Positions 34,687 through 47,826 of a DNA stretch of 64,000 nt are shown piece after piece (position 1 is the stretch's first letter; every line of letters starts with the position of its first letter). The position numbers and the translations under genes were made by a program. The notes beneath the pieces are model-generated. The model was given only the letters and a program-made list of their open reading frames with translations, had not been told where the DNA came from and made no database searches. This DNA is from Curvibacter sp. (GTDB lineage: Bacteria; Pseudomonadota; Gammaproteobacteria; Burkholderiales; Burkholderiaceae_C). Location: positions 1-64,000 of the forward strand of contig JAFAMV010000112.1 in NCBI GenBank assembly GCA_019233055.1. Direction: 5' to 3'.

Positions 34687-35634
34687 ATGTCATCCAACCT
34701 GCACCCCATGCTCAATGTGGCCATCAAGGCCGCGCGCGCCGCTGGCGCCCTCATCAACCGTGCCGCCCTCGATGTCGAGTCGGTCCGGATCTCGCAAAAG
34801 CAGGTGAATGACTTTGTGACGGAAGTCGACCAGGCGTCCGAGAACGCCATCATCGAAACGCTGCTGACCGCCTACCCCGGCCATGGCATCCTGGCCGAGG
34901 AATCGGGCCGCGCCCACGGCGCCAAGGACTCCGAATTCGTCTGGATCATCGATCCGCTCGACGGCACCACCAATTTCATCCATGGCTTCCCGGTCTACTG
35001 CGTGAGCATCGCCCTGGCGGTGCGCGGCAAGGTCGAGCAGGCCGTGATCTACGACCCGAGCCGCAACGACCTCTTCACCGCCACCAAGGGCCGCGGCGCC
35101 TACCTCAACGAACGCCGCATCCGCGTGAGCAAGCGCACCCAGCTGCACGAGTCGCTGATCTCCACCGGCTTTCCGTTCCGCCCGGGCGACAACTTCAAGA
35201 ACTACCTGGCGATGATGGCCGACATCATGCCGCGCACCGCCGGCCTGCGCCGCCCTGGCGCCGCCGCCCTGGATCTGGCCTACGTGGCCGCAGGCTTCTG
35301 TGACGGCTTCTTCGAGACCGGCCTGTCGCCCTGGGACATCGCCGCCGGCGCCCTGCTGGTGACCGAGGCCGGCGGCCTGGTGGGCAACTTCACCGGCGAA
35401 GCCGATTTCCTGGAGCAGAAGGAATGCCTGGCCGGCAACCCGCGCATCTACGGCCAGCTCGTCACCCTGCTCGGCAAATACAGCAAGTTCGCCACCGCCG
35501 GCGAAAAGGCCGCGGTGCGTCAGGCCACGGCCGATGACTCCGCTGCCGAAGCCAGCACTGAAACCGATGTGGGGCAGCAGGCCGCCGAGGCCGAAGCAGC
35601 CACCGACAAGCCGCTGGGCGACGCCCCCTTCTGA
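34687..35634 (+). CDS. suhB: Inositol-1-monophosphatase family protein SuhB
   Basis: A 315-residue Mg-dependent phosphatase of the SuhB group; in E. coli SuhB also acts in rRNA transcription antitermination. Metal-site motifs are [27 protein letters not shown] and [18 protein letters not shown]. The N-terminus [20 protein letters not shown] is normal. A second ATG seven codons in is also possible. The last 45 residues are an Ala/Glu-rich extension beyond the usual end of the family. It converges on the HD-GYP gene. Confidence 0.94.
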   Translation: MSSNLHPMLNVAIKAARAAGALINRAALDVESVRISQKQVNDFVTEVDQASENAIIETLLTAYPGHGILAEESGRAHGAKDSEFVWIIDPLDGTTNFIHGFPVYCVSIALAVRGKVEQAVIYDPSRNDLFTATKGRGAYLNERRIRVSKRTQLHESLISTGFPFRPGDNFKNYLAMMADIMPRTAGLRRPGAAALDLAYVAAGFCDGFFETGLSPWDIAAGALLVTEAGGLVGNFTGEADFLEQKECLAGNPRIYGQLVTLLGKYSKFATAGEKAAVRQATADDSAAEASTETDVGQQAAEAEAATDKPLGDAPF

Positions 35635-35642
35635 ACCCGCAG

Positions 35643-35666
35643 CCCGCCCCGGCACACCGGGGTGGG
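35643..35666. terminator. GC-rich hairpin in the suhB/HD-GYP convergent gap (terminator-like, no T-run)
   Basis: A 10-bp helix (35643-35652 with 35657-35666, one G-T wobble) with a CACA loop lies between the two convergent stops. It lacks a T-run on either side, so it may slow rather than end transcription, or act with Rho. Confidence 0.5.
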
Positions 35667-35672
35667 TAGGCC

Positions 35673-36800
35673 TCAATCGTCGGCGTAGCGCACGGCGATC
35701 GCCCTGAAGTCGTCGGCGATGGCGATGAAGGCGTCGACGATGTCGGGGTCGAAATGCTGGCCACGGCCCTGGACCACGATCTGGCAGGCCTGTTCATGGC
35801 TGAAGGCCGGCTTGTAGACGCGGCGGCTGATCAGGGCGTCGTAGACATCGGCCACCGCCATCAGCCGCGCCGACACCGGGATGGCGTCGCCGGCCAGGCC
35901 CTCGGGATAGCCTGTGCCGTCCCATTTCTCCTGGTGGCTGTAGGCGATCTCCTTCGAGAAGGTCAGGAACTTGACCTTCATGCCCAGGCGCCGCTCGGCC
36001 TCCTCGATGGCATCGCGGCCGATGCGCGGGTGGCGCTTCATGACCTCGAACTCCTCCACCGTCAGCTTGCCCGGCTTGAGCAGGATGCTGTCGGGAATGC
36101 CGACCTTGCCGATGTCATGCAGCGGCGCCGACTTGTAGAGCAGCTCGATGTTGCGCTCGGTCAGCACCGCCTCGAAGCGGGGATGGCCCTTGAGCTGTTC
36201 GGCCAGGGCTTTCACATAGAGCTGGGTACGGCGGATGTGGTTGCCGGTCTCACTGTCGCGGGTCTCGGCCAGCGAGGCCATGACCATGATGGTGACGTCC
36301 TGGATGGCCTGGACCTCCAGGGTGCGCAGCAGCACCTCCTGCTGCAGGTAGTCGCTCTTGCTGCGCAGGAAGTCGGCCGTGGCCTTGAGGGCCAGGTGGG
36401 TCTGCACCCGGGCCAGCAGGATCGGCGGGCTGATCGGCTTGCTGATGTAGTCGACCGCGCCGAGTGACAGGCCCAACTCCTCATCCTCGACCTCCGCGCG
36501 GGCCGTCAGGAAGATGACCGGGATGTCGCGGGTGCGCGGGTTCGACTTGAGGCGGCGGCAGACCTCGTGGCCGTCGACGTCGGGCATCATCACATCGAGC
36601 AGGATCAGGTCCGGCGCCGGGTCCTGGGCCGCGATGCGCAAGGCCTTGTCGCCATGGTTGGCCACCTTCACCCGGTAATGGTCCTTGAGCAGGGAGCTCA
36701 TCAGGCTGAGGTTGTCGGCGGTGTCATCGACCACCAGCACGGTGGCGATCGGTTTGTCGATCAGGGCGAGCCTGTCGGGGGCGGGAGGGGCCAGATCCAT
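35673..36800 (-). CDS. Response regulator with HD-GYP c-di-GMP phosphodiesterase domain
   Basis: The 375-residue protein has a receiver (about 18-135) with VLVVDDTADN, phospho-acceptor in LILLDVMMPDVDG and lysine in ISKPISP. An HD-GYP domain (about 165-365) follows, with ETGNHIRRTQLYV, the metal motif HDIGKVGIPD, KRHPRIGRDAI and HQEKWDGTGYPEGL. The full HD and GYP signatures are intact, so hydrolysis of c-di-GMP controlled by phosphorylation is expected. It lies 36 bp downstream of the large hybrid kinase on the same strand; that kinase ends in an HPt domain, making this protein the likely final acceptor. Confidence 0.92.
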   Translation of the reverse strand: MDLAPPAPDRLALIDKPIATVLVVDDTADNLSLMSSLLKDHYRVKVANHGDKALRIAAQDPAPDLILLDVMMPDVDGHEVCRRLKSNPRTRDIPVIFLTARAEVEDEELGLSLGAVDYISKPISPPILLARVQTHLALKATADFLRSKSDYLQQEVLLRTLEVQAIQDVTIMVMASLAETRDSETGNHIRRTQLYVKALAEQLKGHPRFEAVLTERNIELLYKSAPLHDIGKVGIPDSILLKPGKLTVEEFEVMKRHPRIGRDAIEEAERRLGMKVKFLTFSKEIAYSHQEKWDGTGYPEGLAGDAIPVSARLMAVADVYDALISRRVYKPAFSHEQACQIVVQGRGQHFDPDIVDAFIAIADDFRAIAVRYADD

Positions 36801-36836
36801 CGGACATCTTCCATGCTGAAGGGCCTGCAGCGCTGC

Positions 36837-41645
<4,809 letters not shown>

Positions 41646-41853
41646 GGCTCACCCTGGACGGCCGACAGGGCGGCCGGTCTTCGCCCCGGCGCACCGGCGC
41701 TGAGGCGGAATTCGAAACAAGCGAGACAACACCTGAAGCCTCCTGTGCATGCGGCCTCCATGCTAAGCCAAAGCCAGAGTCCGCCTGACGCCACAGGCAA
41801 GTGCCAACGCACCGGCCACGCCAACCGGCCCGGTGCCACGGCCGCTCCGGTGT

Positions 41854-44800
41854 TCAGGACAACCGCCAGCAGCCATGCGCCTCCCCGGGATGCGTGGCGT
41901 CGAGCGTCGTGCGGTGCAGCGACAGCGACAAGCGCCAGCCGCCGGCCGCTTCGGGTGCCAGCCCGCACTCCAGCCAACCCGCACCGCCGAAGGCCTGGGT
42001 GTCGATGGCGACCGTGCCGGACCCCTCCTCCAGTGCCAGGGTTTCATGCCGCAGCACCTCGGCAGGCACTTCGTCGGCGAACCGCATCGGCGCGTACAGG
42101 GGCGGACAGGCCAGCGCCCAGGCGCGCAGTCCGGTGACCGCGAAATCCAGCGTCGACCAGGCCGCACACCCCCCATCGCCCCCCACCATGACCAGGTTCT
42201 CGACCTTGTGGCGAACCAGCAGGCCCAGCAGGCGCCGACGCTCCTGCGGACACCCCTGCCAGCCGTCGATGTCGCGCGGGGCGGGCACGCCCTGCCCCGC
42301 CTGCAGGCCCGGCGCAGGCAGGGCCCCCATCAGCAGGAACTTGGGCCGGGCCCCCACCCTGGTCTGGCTGGCAAGCAGCCACTGTTCGAGCGCCACCCAT
42401 TGATCGGGCGACAGCATCGCCGGTTCGGGTGCCAGGCGCCGATGGAGCCGGGTGTTCAGGCGGTAGCAAGGATGGCCGGCCCATTCGAAGGCCTGGTCAG
42501 GGGCCGGCTCGGCGCCCTGCGCAGCGGCGGGGTCGGGCGGGCTCCCCGGCCCATGCGATTGCTGGAAGACCTGGAAGCAGGCCCAGGCGTTCTCATACAA
42601 CAACTGCTGCGTCGGCCCGGCGGCCAGCCAGTCGCGGCTCCAGCCCCCGGCGATCTCGTGGGCCCCCATGCCCATCAGCAGCGGCAACTGGCGCGACACG
42701 GCGCGCCAGCCCGGCGAGCCGAAAGCATCACGGTACGGCGGCACGAAGCGCTGGATGGGCGACAGGCTGTCGATCAGGCCGGCGCTCGGATCGGCCGTCA
42801 TCTGGTCCCCAAGCATCCAGACGGCCTGGGCCGGCGCCTGCTGCTGACGCCGGGCCAGCGCCTGCAGGCCGGTATCGCGCCAGTCCAGTTCCAGCGGTGT
42901 CAGGCCGGGGTAGCGGCCCGCCACCAGAAAACAGCGCAGGCCCTGCCCGGGAGACGCCCGGTGGGCCTGCCAGACGGCGGGCCGGATGCGCAGCCAGGCT
43001 TCGCGCAGCGAGCGCAGGCTGCGCTGCCGTCGGGACAGCGTGTGGGGCTGGGCGCCCAGGGCGCAGGCCCGGGCCTGCGCCAACAGCAGGGCCAGAGGGT
43101 GCAGCAGGTCACGGGCCTGGGCCAGGTCCAACGGCCATGCCAGGGCCTGCAGGGCATCGCCCTCCTGCGCCGTGGCGGACAGGTCCGGCAAGGGACAAGG
43201 CGGTGCCGGCGGGACATCGACGCCCCGGCCGGCGGCCCGCGCAGCCTCATGGACATCCCAGCACGACGGTGTGCGCCCTTTCGAGCGCCGGGCCTCCTGG
43301 ACGCTGAGGGGCACGCCCCAGGCCTCAGGCCATGGACCGGCGGCCTGCGCACCACCCGCCACCGGCACCGGCACCGACAGGCCGTCGCTGTACCGATGCA
43401 GGCTGACGGCCAGCACATTGGCCGTGCCCTCGAGGTCCGCCGGCCAGCGCAGGTCGGCCAGCGCGTAGCAAAGGCCCAGCGTGAGCGGTGCGTGCCAGTG
43501 AGTTCGCAGGTCCTGCCGGCGCAGGGGCCAGCATTGCACCACGCAATGGCGGCCCACGTGCAGCACGGTCATGGCTGCCACAGGCTCGTCGGTCTGGCTG
43601 CAGTCCACCTCGAGCCAGACCCGCTGGACGATGTCCGCGCCTTCGCGACGCACCCAGCCCGCCAGCGGACCGGTCAGGGGAAGGCGCGCGCGCAGGCGGT
43701 CCTGCCTGGGCCGGGGCTGGGCAGGCGCCTGGAAGGCCTCATCGAAGAACGACAGCACGCTGGGGAAGATGTCACGGGGCGCGTTCTTGCCGATGGTGCA
43801 ATCGAAGTGGGCATAGCCGGGCAGCAGCAGGAAGCGGTCGTGGCCCTGCTCGCGCCGGGCACGACCGAAGGCACGGGTCAGGCGGCGACGGCTCTCGGCC
43901 AGGGATTCGGCATCGAACAGCACGTTCTCCTGTCCGTGCATGAGCATCACCGGCATGTCGAGGTAGCGCTGCAGGTGTTCCTGGGTGGTGTAGACATCCT
44001 GGCCGTCGGCATTGACCAGGTGCTCCCCCGACACGCACAGCGCCCCCTGCATGAAGACCCCGAGGTTGGTGCGCCCGAAGTACCGGTCCAGCTTCTCGTG
44101 GGTGACCTCGTGCAGTTGATCGTGCCGGAACAGGCGGCTGAGCAGGCCGGCCATGCGCTTGCAGGTGGTCGAATCGGCCTGCGCATGCAACAGGTCATGC
44201 TCATGCGGACAGCGCTCGGCGGGCTCGTAGTCGAAGCTGGCGAAGACCTGGTCGAAGGCCGCGTGCAGAGGATCGGCCTGCACCGTGCCGGCCGAGAACT
44301 GCAGATAGTCCAGGCCCAGACCGGACACCAGGGCCGTGGCCACCTGGAGCCGCATCTGCGAAGTGACCGAGCCGACGACGAAAGGCAGGAACTGCGAGAA
44401 CAGCACCCCGGCGAGCTTGGAAGCCCCGTCCTCATGCACCAGCCGGCCGCCGAGCAGCGACATGGCCAGCGAGGCCGATCCGACGCAGTGCGAGAACATG
44501 AACACCCGGCTGCCGCCGCCCTGGTGGCCGCTTTCCCGGTCGAGCGTGGCCAGCACATGGTCCACCGCCGCCGGGATTTCGCCGGCCGCGATGTCGTCCA
44601 TGCTGCAAAAGCGCGCCGAGGCCCGCAGGAAGGGGCTGACGCGGTACTCGAACAGCCACACGTCCCAGCCCTGCTCGTACAGCAGCGTCGCCAGGTTTTC
44701 AGAACCCAGTTCCTCGGCCACGAACGGCAGGGTGTTCTGGGCGAAGCCATTCATCATGAGGATGGCCCGATACCGCCGGCCCCCTTCGGCCGCCAGCACC

Positions 44801-47800
44801 CGGACCTGGGGCTGGCGGTAGCGCACCAGACCGACCCGGATCATCTCGCCCGGCCCCTCGGCGGCCGGCGACGCGGCGCGCAGGGGAACGTCCAGGCGCA
44901 CCGCCGCCTCGGGCACCACCTCCGGACCGTGGGCCGGCTTCAGGCTCGGGTAGCGCTGCCGGCTCAGCTCGAAGACCCCATCGTCGGGCCCGACGGCCCA
45001 GTCCTGCGCCGGCAGCCCGGGACGGTAGTCGGGTTGGCGGAATTCCTGTGACCGGTCCAGCAGCAGGTAGCGCGCCATCAGGGCGGGGTAGGAGGCGAAG
45101 GCCGCCAGGGACTGCATCAGGTCGCCGCCGGGTTTCAGTTGGGGCACCACGCGCCGGATCATCTCCGGCAGGTCCATGGCCAGCCGACCTTCGGCCAGCG
45201 GACGGTCCGGATCGGCACCGTACAGGCACACATCGAGCTGCGTGAGTTGCTCCCAGACGCTACGCCGCCCCAGGGGCGGCCACCCTCCCTGGCGATACCG
45301 CTCCCAGAGCCAGCGCCCCAGCTCCCCCCAGCGGGCCGAGGGGTCCATGAACTTGCGCCCCTGCAACTGCAGCTCACCAGCGCCGGTGTCGAGCTGCAGC
45401 CGGTAGGTGAAGCCACGTGTCGCCGACCCACGCCAGGCCGCCTGGATCGCGGCCCAGGCCAGGGTGCCCCAACCGGCCGCCTCGGGCGATGGCGCCGGGG
45501 CCCGCCGGCGCCGGGCCATCTGGGGCCCCCAGTTGTCGACCAGGTAGCTCAGGAAGACCCGCAGGCTGCGCTCCAGACGCACCGGCCAGGCGACCCGGCT
45601 CGGGTTGAACACCTCGACCGAACCGCCACGGACCGGCCACACCAGCGAGGGCTGTCCAGGCCGGTCAATGACCAGGCGCGAGCGGGTGAACTGGCTGTCG
45701 TCGAGTTCGGGCAGGCCGTTGCCCGGAAACACCGGCGTGCTGTGCGCCGGATCGCCCCAGAGCCGGCCCCAGTCGCGCACATCCATCTGCAGGAACAGCG
45801 CAGTCGGCAGGTTCGCCGGGCGGGCGGCCTGCGGTTGCGGCAGCCCGGGCAGCCCCTGCAGCGCCCCGGGACGCCAGCTCAGCGGTCCACGCAGCACCTC
45901 GTTGAGAGAGGTGCCGTAGAGGGGCGGCTGCGGCAGGCGCAGCGCCGGCCGCTCCTGGGGTGCCGGCGGCAGCCCGGGCGCGGCCTGGCCGGCCAGGGCC
46001 CCTGCCGAAAGGTCGGCCAGGGCGCAGGCCCGTTCGGCCAGGGCGGTGATGGTCAGCAGGGGGTTGACGCCCAGCGAGGTCGGGACGACCGAGCCATCCA
46101 TCACCCAGAGCCCCTCATGCACCCCGCCGTCGCGCCGGAAGACCTGGCAACGGTCATTGACCACGCCGGCCTCGGGCCGGTCGGCCATGCGGCAGCCCCC
46201 CAGCGGGTGCACCGTGATCCAGCCCGGCGCCTGCGCCGGGCCGCCGAGCAGGCGGGCCACCGCATCCGGCAGCACGCCCGAGGCCGGATTGGGCAGGAAC
46301 AGCCCGCCGAGCCGGGCCACGGCGGCCAGTCGACGACGGTGCAGCCCGGGCGCCAGATCGCCCGCCGTCGGAGACCAACGCCAGGCCAGGCGCTCGCTGG
46401 CGCAGCCCAGGCTGGCGCTGCCACCCGAGCCGTCATGCCCCATGCCCAGCATGACCAGGCTGCGCCGGTCGGCCGCCTCGCCCGCCACCAGGGCATCGGC
46501 CGCCCCCCTGGAGCGCCGGCCGAAGGTGGTCAGCTGCGGCAGGACGCCCAGCGTGGTGAGCAACTCGGCCACCAGCGGCTTGAGCAGGCCGGGGATGCCG
46601 CCGTCCTCGGTGACGGTGCTGCGATGCACATCGCCGGCATGGTCGAAATGGATGACACCGGTGATGGTGGGTCCAGGCGGCTCCTGCGCCCCGGGTCCGG
46701 GCGCCCGGGTCTCGTCGAGGCCGAAGCCGTCGACCACCTGAGGCAGGTCGTAGGCAACCGACAAGTCATCGCCATTGGCTGACAGGCCGTCGCCCAGGGG
46801 CCCGGTGTGCAGATCCAGGCCCAGCAGCTGCGAACGCAACAGGATTTCCGGGCTGCCCAGGGCGCCGCAGGCCAGCACCACCTGCGCACAGCGCAGACGC
46901 TGCACATGGCGCTGTGCGGCCAGCGCCGGATCCTGCGCGGCCACCTCGGCCCAGAGCCCTCGCTCCAGCGTGCGCACGACATGCACCACCCAGGGGTGCC
47001 CGGGATGCTGCGGGTCGGGCTCATGGCCGACCCACAGGCCGGTGACCCCGGTGAACAGGCGCGCCCCGCCGGCACGGGCCCGGGCCAGGTAGCTTTTGTC
47101 CAGGCTCAGCTTGGCGTGGTGCTTGCAGCCCGAGGCACAGTTGCCACAGCCGATGCAGGCCTGCCGGCGCACCCCGTCCTGCGGCGGGTCGGCGCGGAAC
47201 TCCATCACCAGGGGCACGTCCTCGACATGCACACGGACGTCGGATTCGCCTGCGGCGGCCGCGGCCCGGGCCAGGCGGTCGAGCAGATGGCGCCGCCGCG
47301 TCTGCTGGGGCACACAGGCCGGCGAGTCCTGCTGCCGGGCGCCGTCCTGGACGCCAAGTCCGTCACGGGCGCGCTCATAGAAGGCATCCAGGGCATGGAC
47401 GTCGCGCAGGACCTCGGGCCAGGCCCCCTGAGCGAACACCCGGGCATCGGGGCGCAGGGCGACCGCCGCGTTGATCAGACTGCCACCGCCCAGGCCGTTG
47501 CCCACCATGGCGGCCGCCCCCTGGCCGAGCCGGAAGTCGAACAGGGCATCCTCGTGCCCCGAGGCCTTGACCCGGCCGTGGTCCGCCACCTCGGCCCGGA
47601 CGAAGCCGGCCGCCTGGCTGAAGTCGGACGGGAAATCGCCGGCCTGGTACTCCTTGCCCCGCTCCAGCAGCCAGACCGACCGGCGGGCTTCGGTGAAGCG
47701 TTGTGCGGCCACCGCCGCGCCATAACCCGAACCGAGCACCAGGCAGTCGGGCCAGGCCTGCTCACCCCGCCCGGCCTGTGCCACCAGGGCAAAAAGCGGT

Positions 47801-47826
47801 TCCGCCGCCTCGGACAACCAGTTCAT
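41854..47826 (-). CDS. Giant fusion: GMC oxidoreductase + alpha/beta hydrolase + PhoD-like domain
   Basis: A 1990-residue protein. Residues about 25-610 are a cholesterol-oxidase-like GMC flavoprotein: LVLGSGYGAAVAAQRF binds FAD, MVGNGLGGGSLIN follows, HPLGGCRMAD and GVNPLLTITALAER are the C-terminal signatures, and CIGCGNCASGC (Cys224, 227, 230, 234) is a ferredoxin-like four-Cys set. Residues about 1000-1370 are an alpha/beta hydrolase with nucleophile elbow FSHCVGSAS (Cys1114 where Ser is usual), Glu1300 in HGQEN and His1340 in GYAHFDC as candidate acid and base. Residues about 1630-1990 resemble PhoD-type phosphatases (MLGDQMTAD, AHEIAGGW, GWQGCPQERRRLL, VMVGGDGGC) but metal-ligand positions look lost. 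No signal peptide. The start overlaps the EAL gene stop (ATGA). The substrate is unknown; steroid- or lipid-like is a family-based guess. Confidence 0.85.
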   Translation of the reverse strand: MNWLSEAAEPLFALVAQAGRGEQAWPDCLVLGSGYGAAVAAQRFTEARRSVWLLERGKEYQAGDFPSDFSQAAGFVRAEVADHGRVKASGHEDALFDFRLGQGAAAMVGNGLGGGSLINAAVALRPDARVFAQGAWPEVLRDVHALDAFYERARDGLGVQDGARQQDSPACVPQQTRRRHLLDRLARAAAAAGESDVRVHVEDVPLVMEFRADPPQDGVRRQACIGCGNCASGCKHHAKLSLDKSYLARARAGGARLFTGVTGLWVGHEPDPQHPGHPWVVHVVRTLERGLWAEVAAQDPALAAQRHVQRLRCAQVVLACGALGSPEILLRSQLLGLDLHTGPLGDGLSANGDDLSVAYDLPQVVDGFGLDETRAPGPGAQEPPGPTITGVIHFDHAGDVHRSTVTEDGGIPGLLKPLVAELLTTLGVLPQLTTFGRRSRGAADALVAGEAADRRSLVMLGMGHDGSGGSASLGCASERLAWRWSPTAGDLAPGLHRRRLAAVARLGGLFLPNPASGVLPDAVARLLGGPAQAPGWITVHPLGGCRMADRPEAGVVNDRCQVFRRDGGVHEGLWVMDGSVVPTSLGVNPLLTITALAERACALADLSAGALAGQAAPGLPPAPQERPALRLPQPPLYGTSLNEVLRGPLSWRPGALQGLPGLPQPQAARPANLPTALFLQMDVRDWGRLWGDPAHSTPVFPGNGLPELDDSQFTRSRLVIDRPGQPSLVWPVRGGSVEVFNPSRVAWPVRLERSLRVFLSYLVDNWGPQMARRRRAPAPSPEAAGWGTLAWAAIQAAWRGSATRGFTYRLQLDTGAGELQLQGRKFMDPSARWGELGRWLWERYRQGGWPPLGRRSVWEQLTQLDVCLYGADPDRPLAEGRLAMDLPEMIRRVVPQLKPGGDLMQSLAAFASYPALMARYLLLDRSQEFRQPDYRPGLPAQDWAVGPDDGVFELSRQRYPSLKPAHGPEVVPEAAVRLDVPLRAASPAAEGPGEMIRVGLVRYRQPQVRVLAAEGGRRYRAILMMNGFAQNTLPFVAEELGSENLATLLYEQGWDVWLFEYRVSPFLRASARFCSMDDIAAGEIPAAVDHVLATLDRESGHQGGGSRVFMFSHCVGSASLAMSLLGGRLVHEDGASKLAGVLFSQFLPFVVGSVTSQMRLQVATALVSGLGLDYLQFSAGTVQADPLHAAFDQVFASFDYEPAERCPHEHDLLHAQADSTTCKRMAGLLSRLFRHDQLHEVTHEKLDRYFGRTNLGVFMQGALCVSGEHLVNADGQDVYTTQEHLQRYLDMPVMLMHGQENVLFDAESLAESRRRLTRAFGRARREQGHDRFLLLPGYAHFDCTIGKNAPRDIFPSVLSFFDEAFQAPAQPRPRQDRLRARLPLTGPLAGWVRREGADIVQRVWLEVDCSQTDEPVAAMTVLHVGRHCVVQCWPLRRQDLRTHWHAPLTLGLCYALADLRWPADLEGTANVLAVSLHRYSDGLSVPVPVAGGAQAAGPWPEAWGVPLSVQEARRSKGRTPSCWDVHEAARAAGRGVDVPPAPPCPLPDLSATAQEGDALQALAWPLDLAQARDLLHPLALLLAQARACALGAQPHTLSRRQRSLRSLREAWLRIRPAVWQAHRASPGQGLRCFLVAGRYPGLTPLELDWRDTGLQALARRQQQAPAQAVWMLGDQMTADPSAGLIDSLSPIQRFVPPYRDAFGSPGWRAVSRQLPLLMGMGAHEIAGGWSRDWLAAGPTQQLLYENAWACFQVFQQSHGPGSPPDPAAAQGAEPAPDQAFEWAGHPCYRLNTRLHRRLAPEPAMLSPDQWVALEQWLLASQTRVGARPKFLLMGALPAPGLQAGQGVPAPRDIDGWQGCPQERRRLLGLLVRHKVENLVMVGGDGGCAAWSTLDFAVTGLRAWALACPPLYAPMRFADEVPAEVLRHETLALEEGSGTVAIDTQAFGGAGWLECGLAPEAAGGWRLSLSLHRTTLDATHPGEAHGCWRLS

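Noticed and set aside
41833-45051. A 1072-codon plus-strand frame opposite the C-terminal part of the giant fusion
   Set aside because: Repetitive Arg/Gln/His-rich composition and no motif; it is the complement of a clearly coding frame with three domain signatures.
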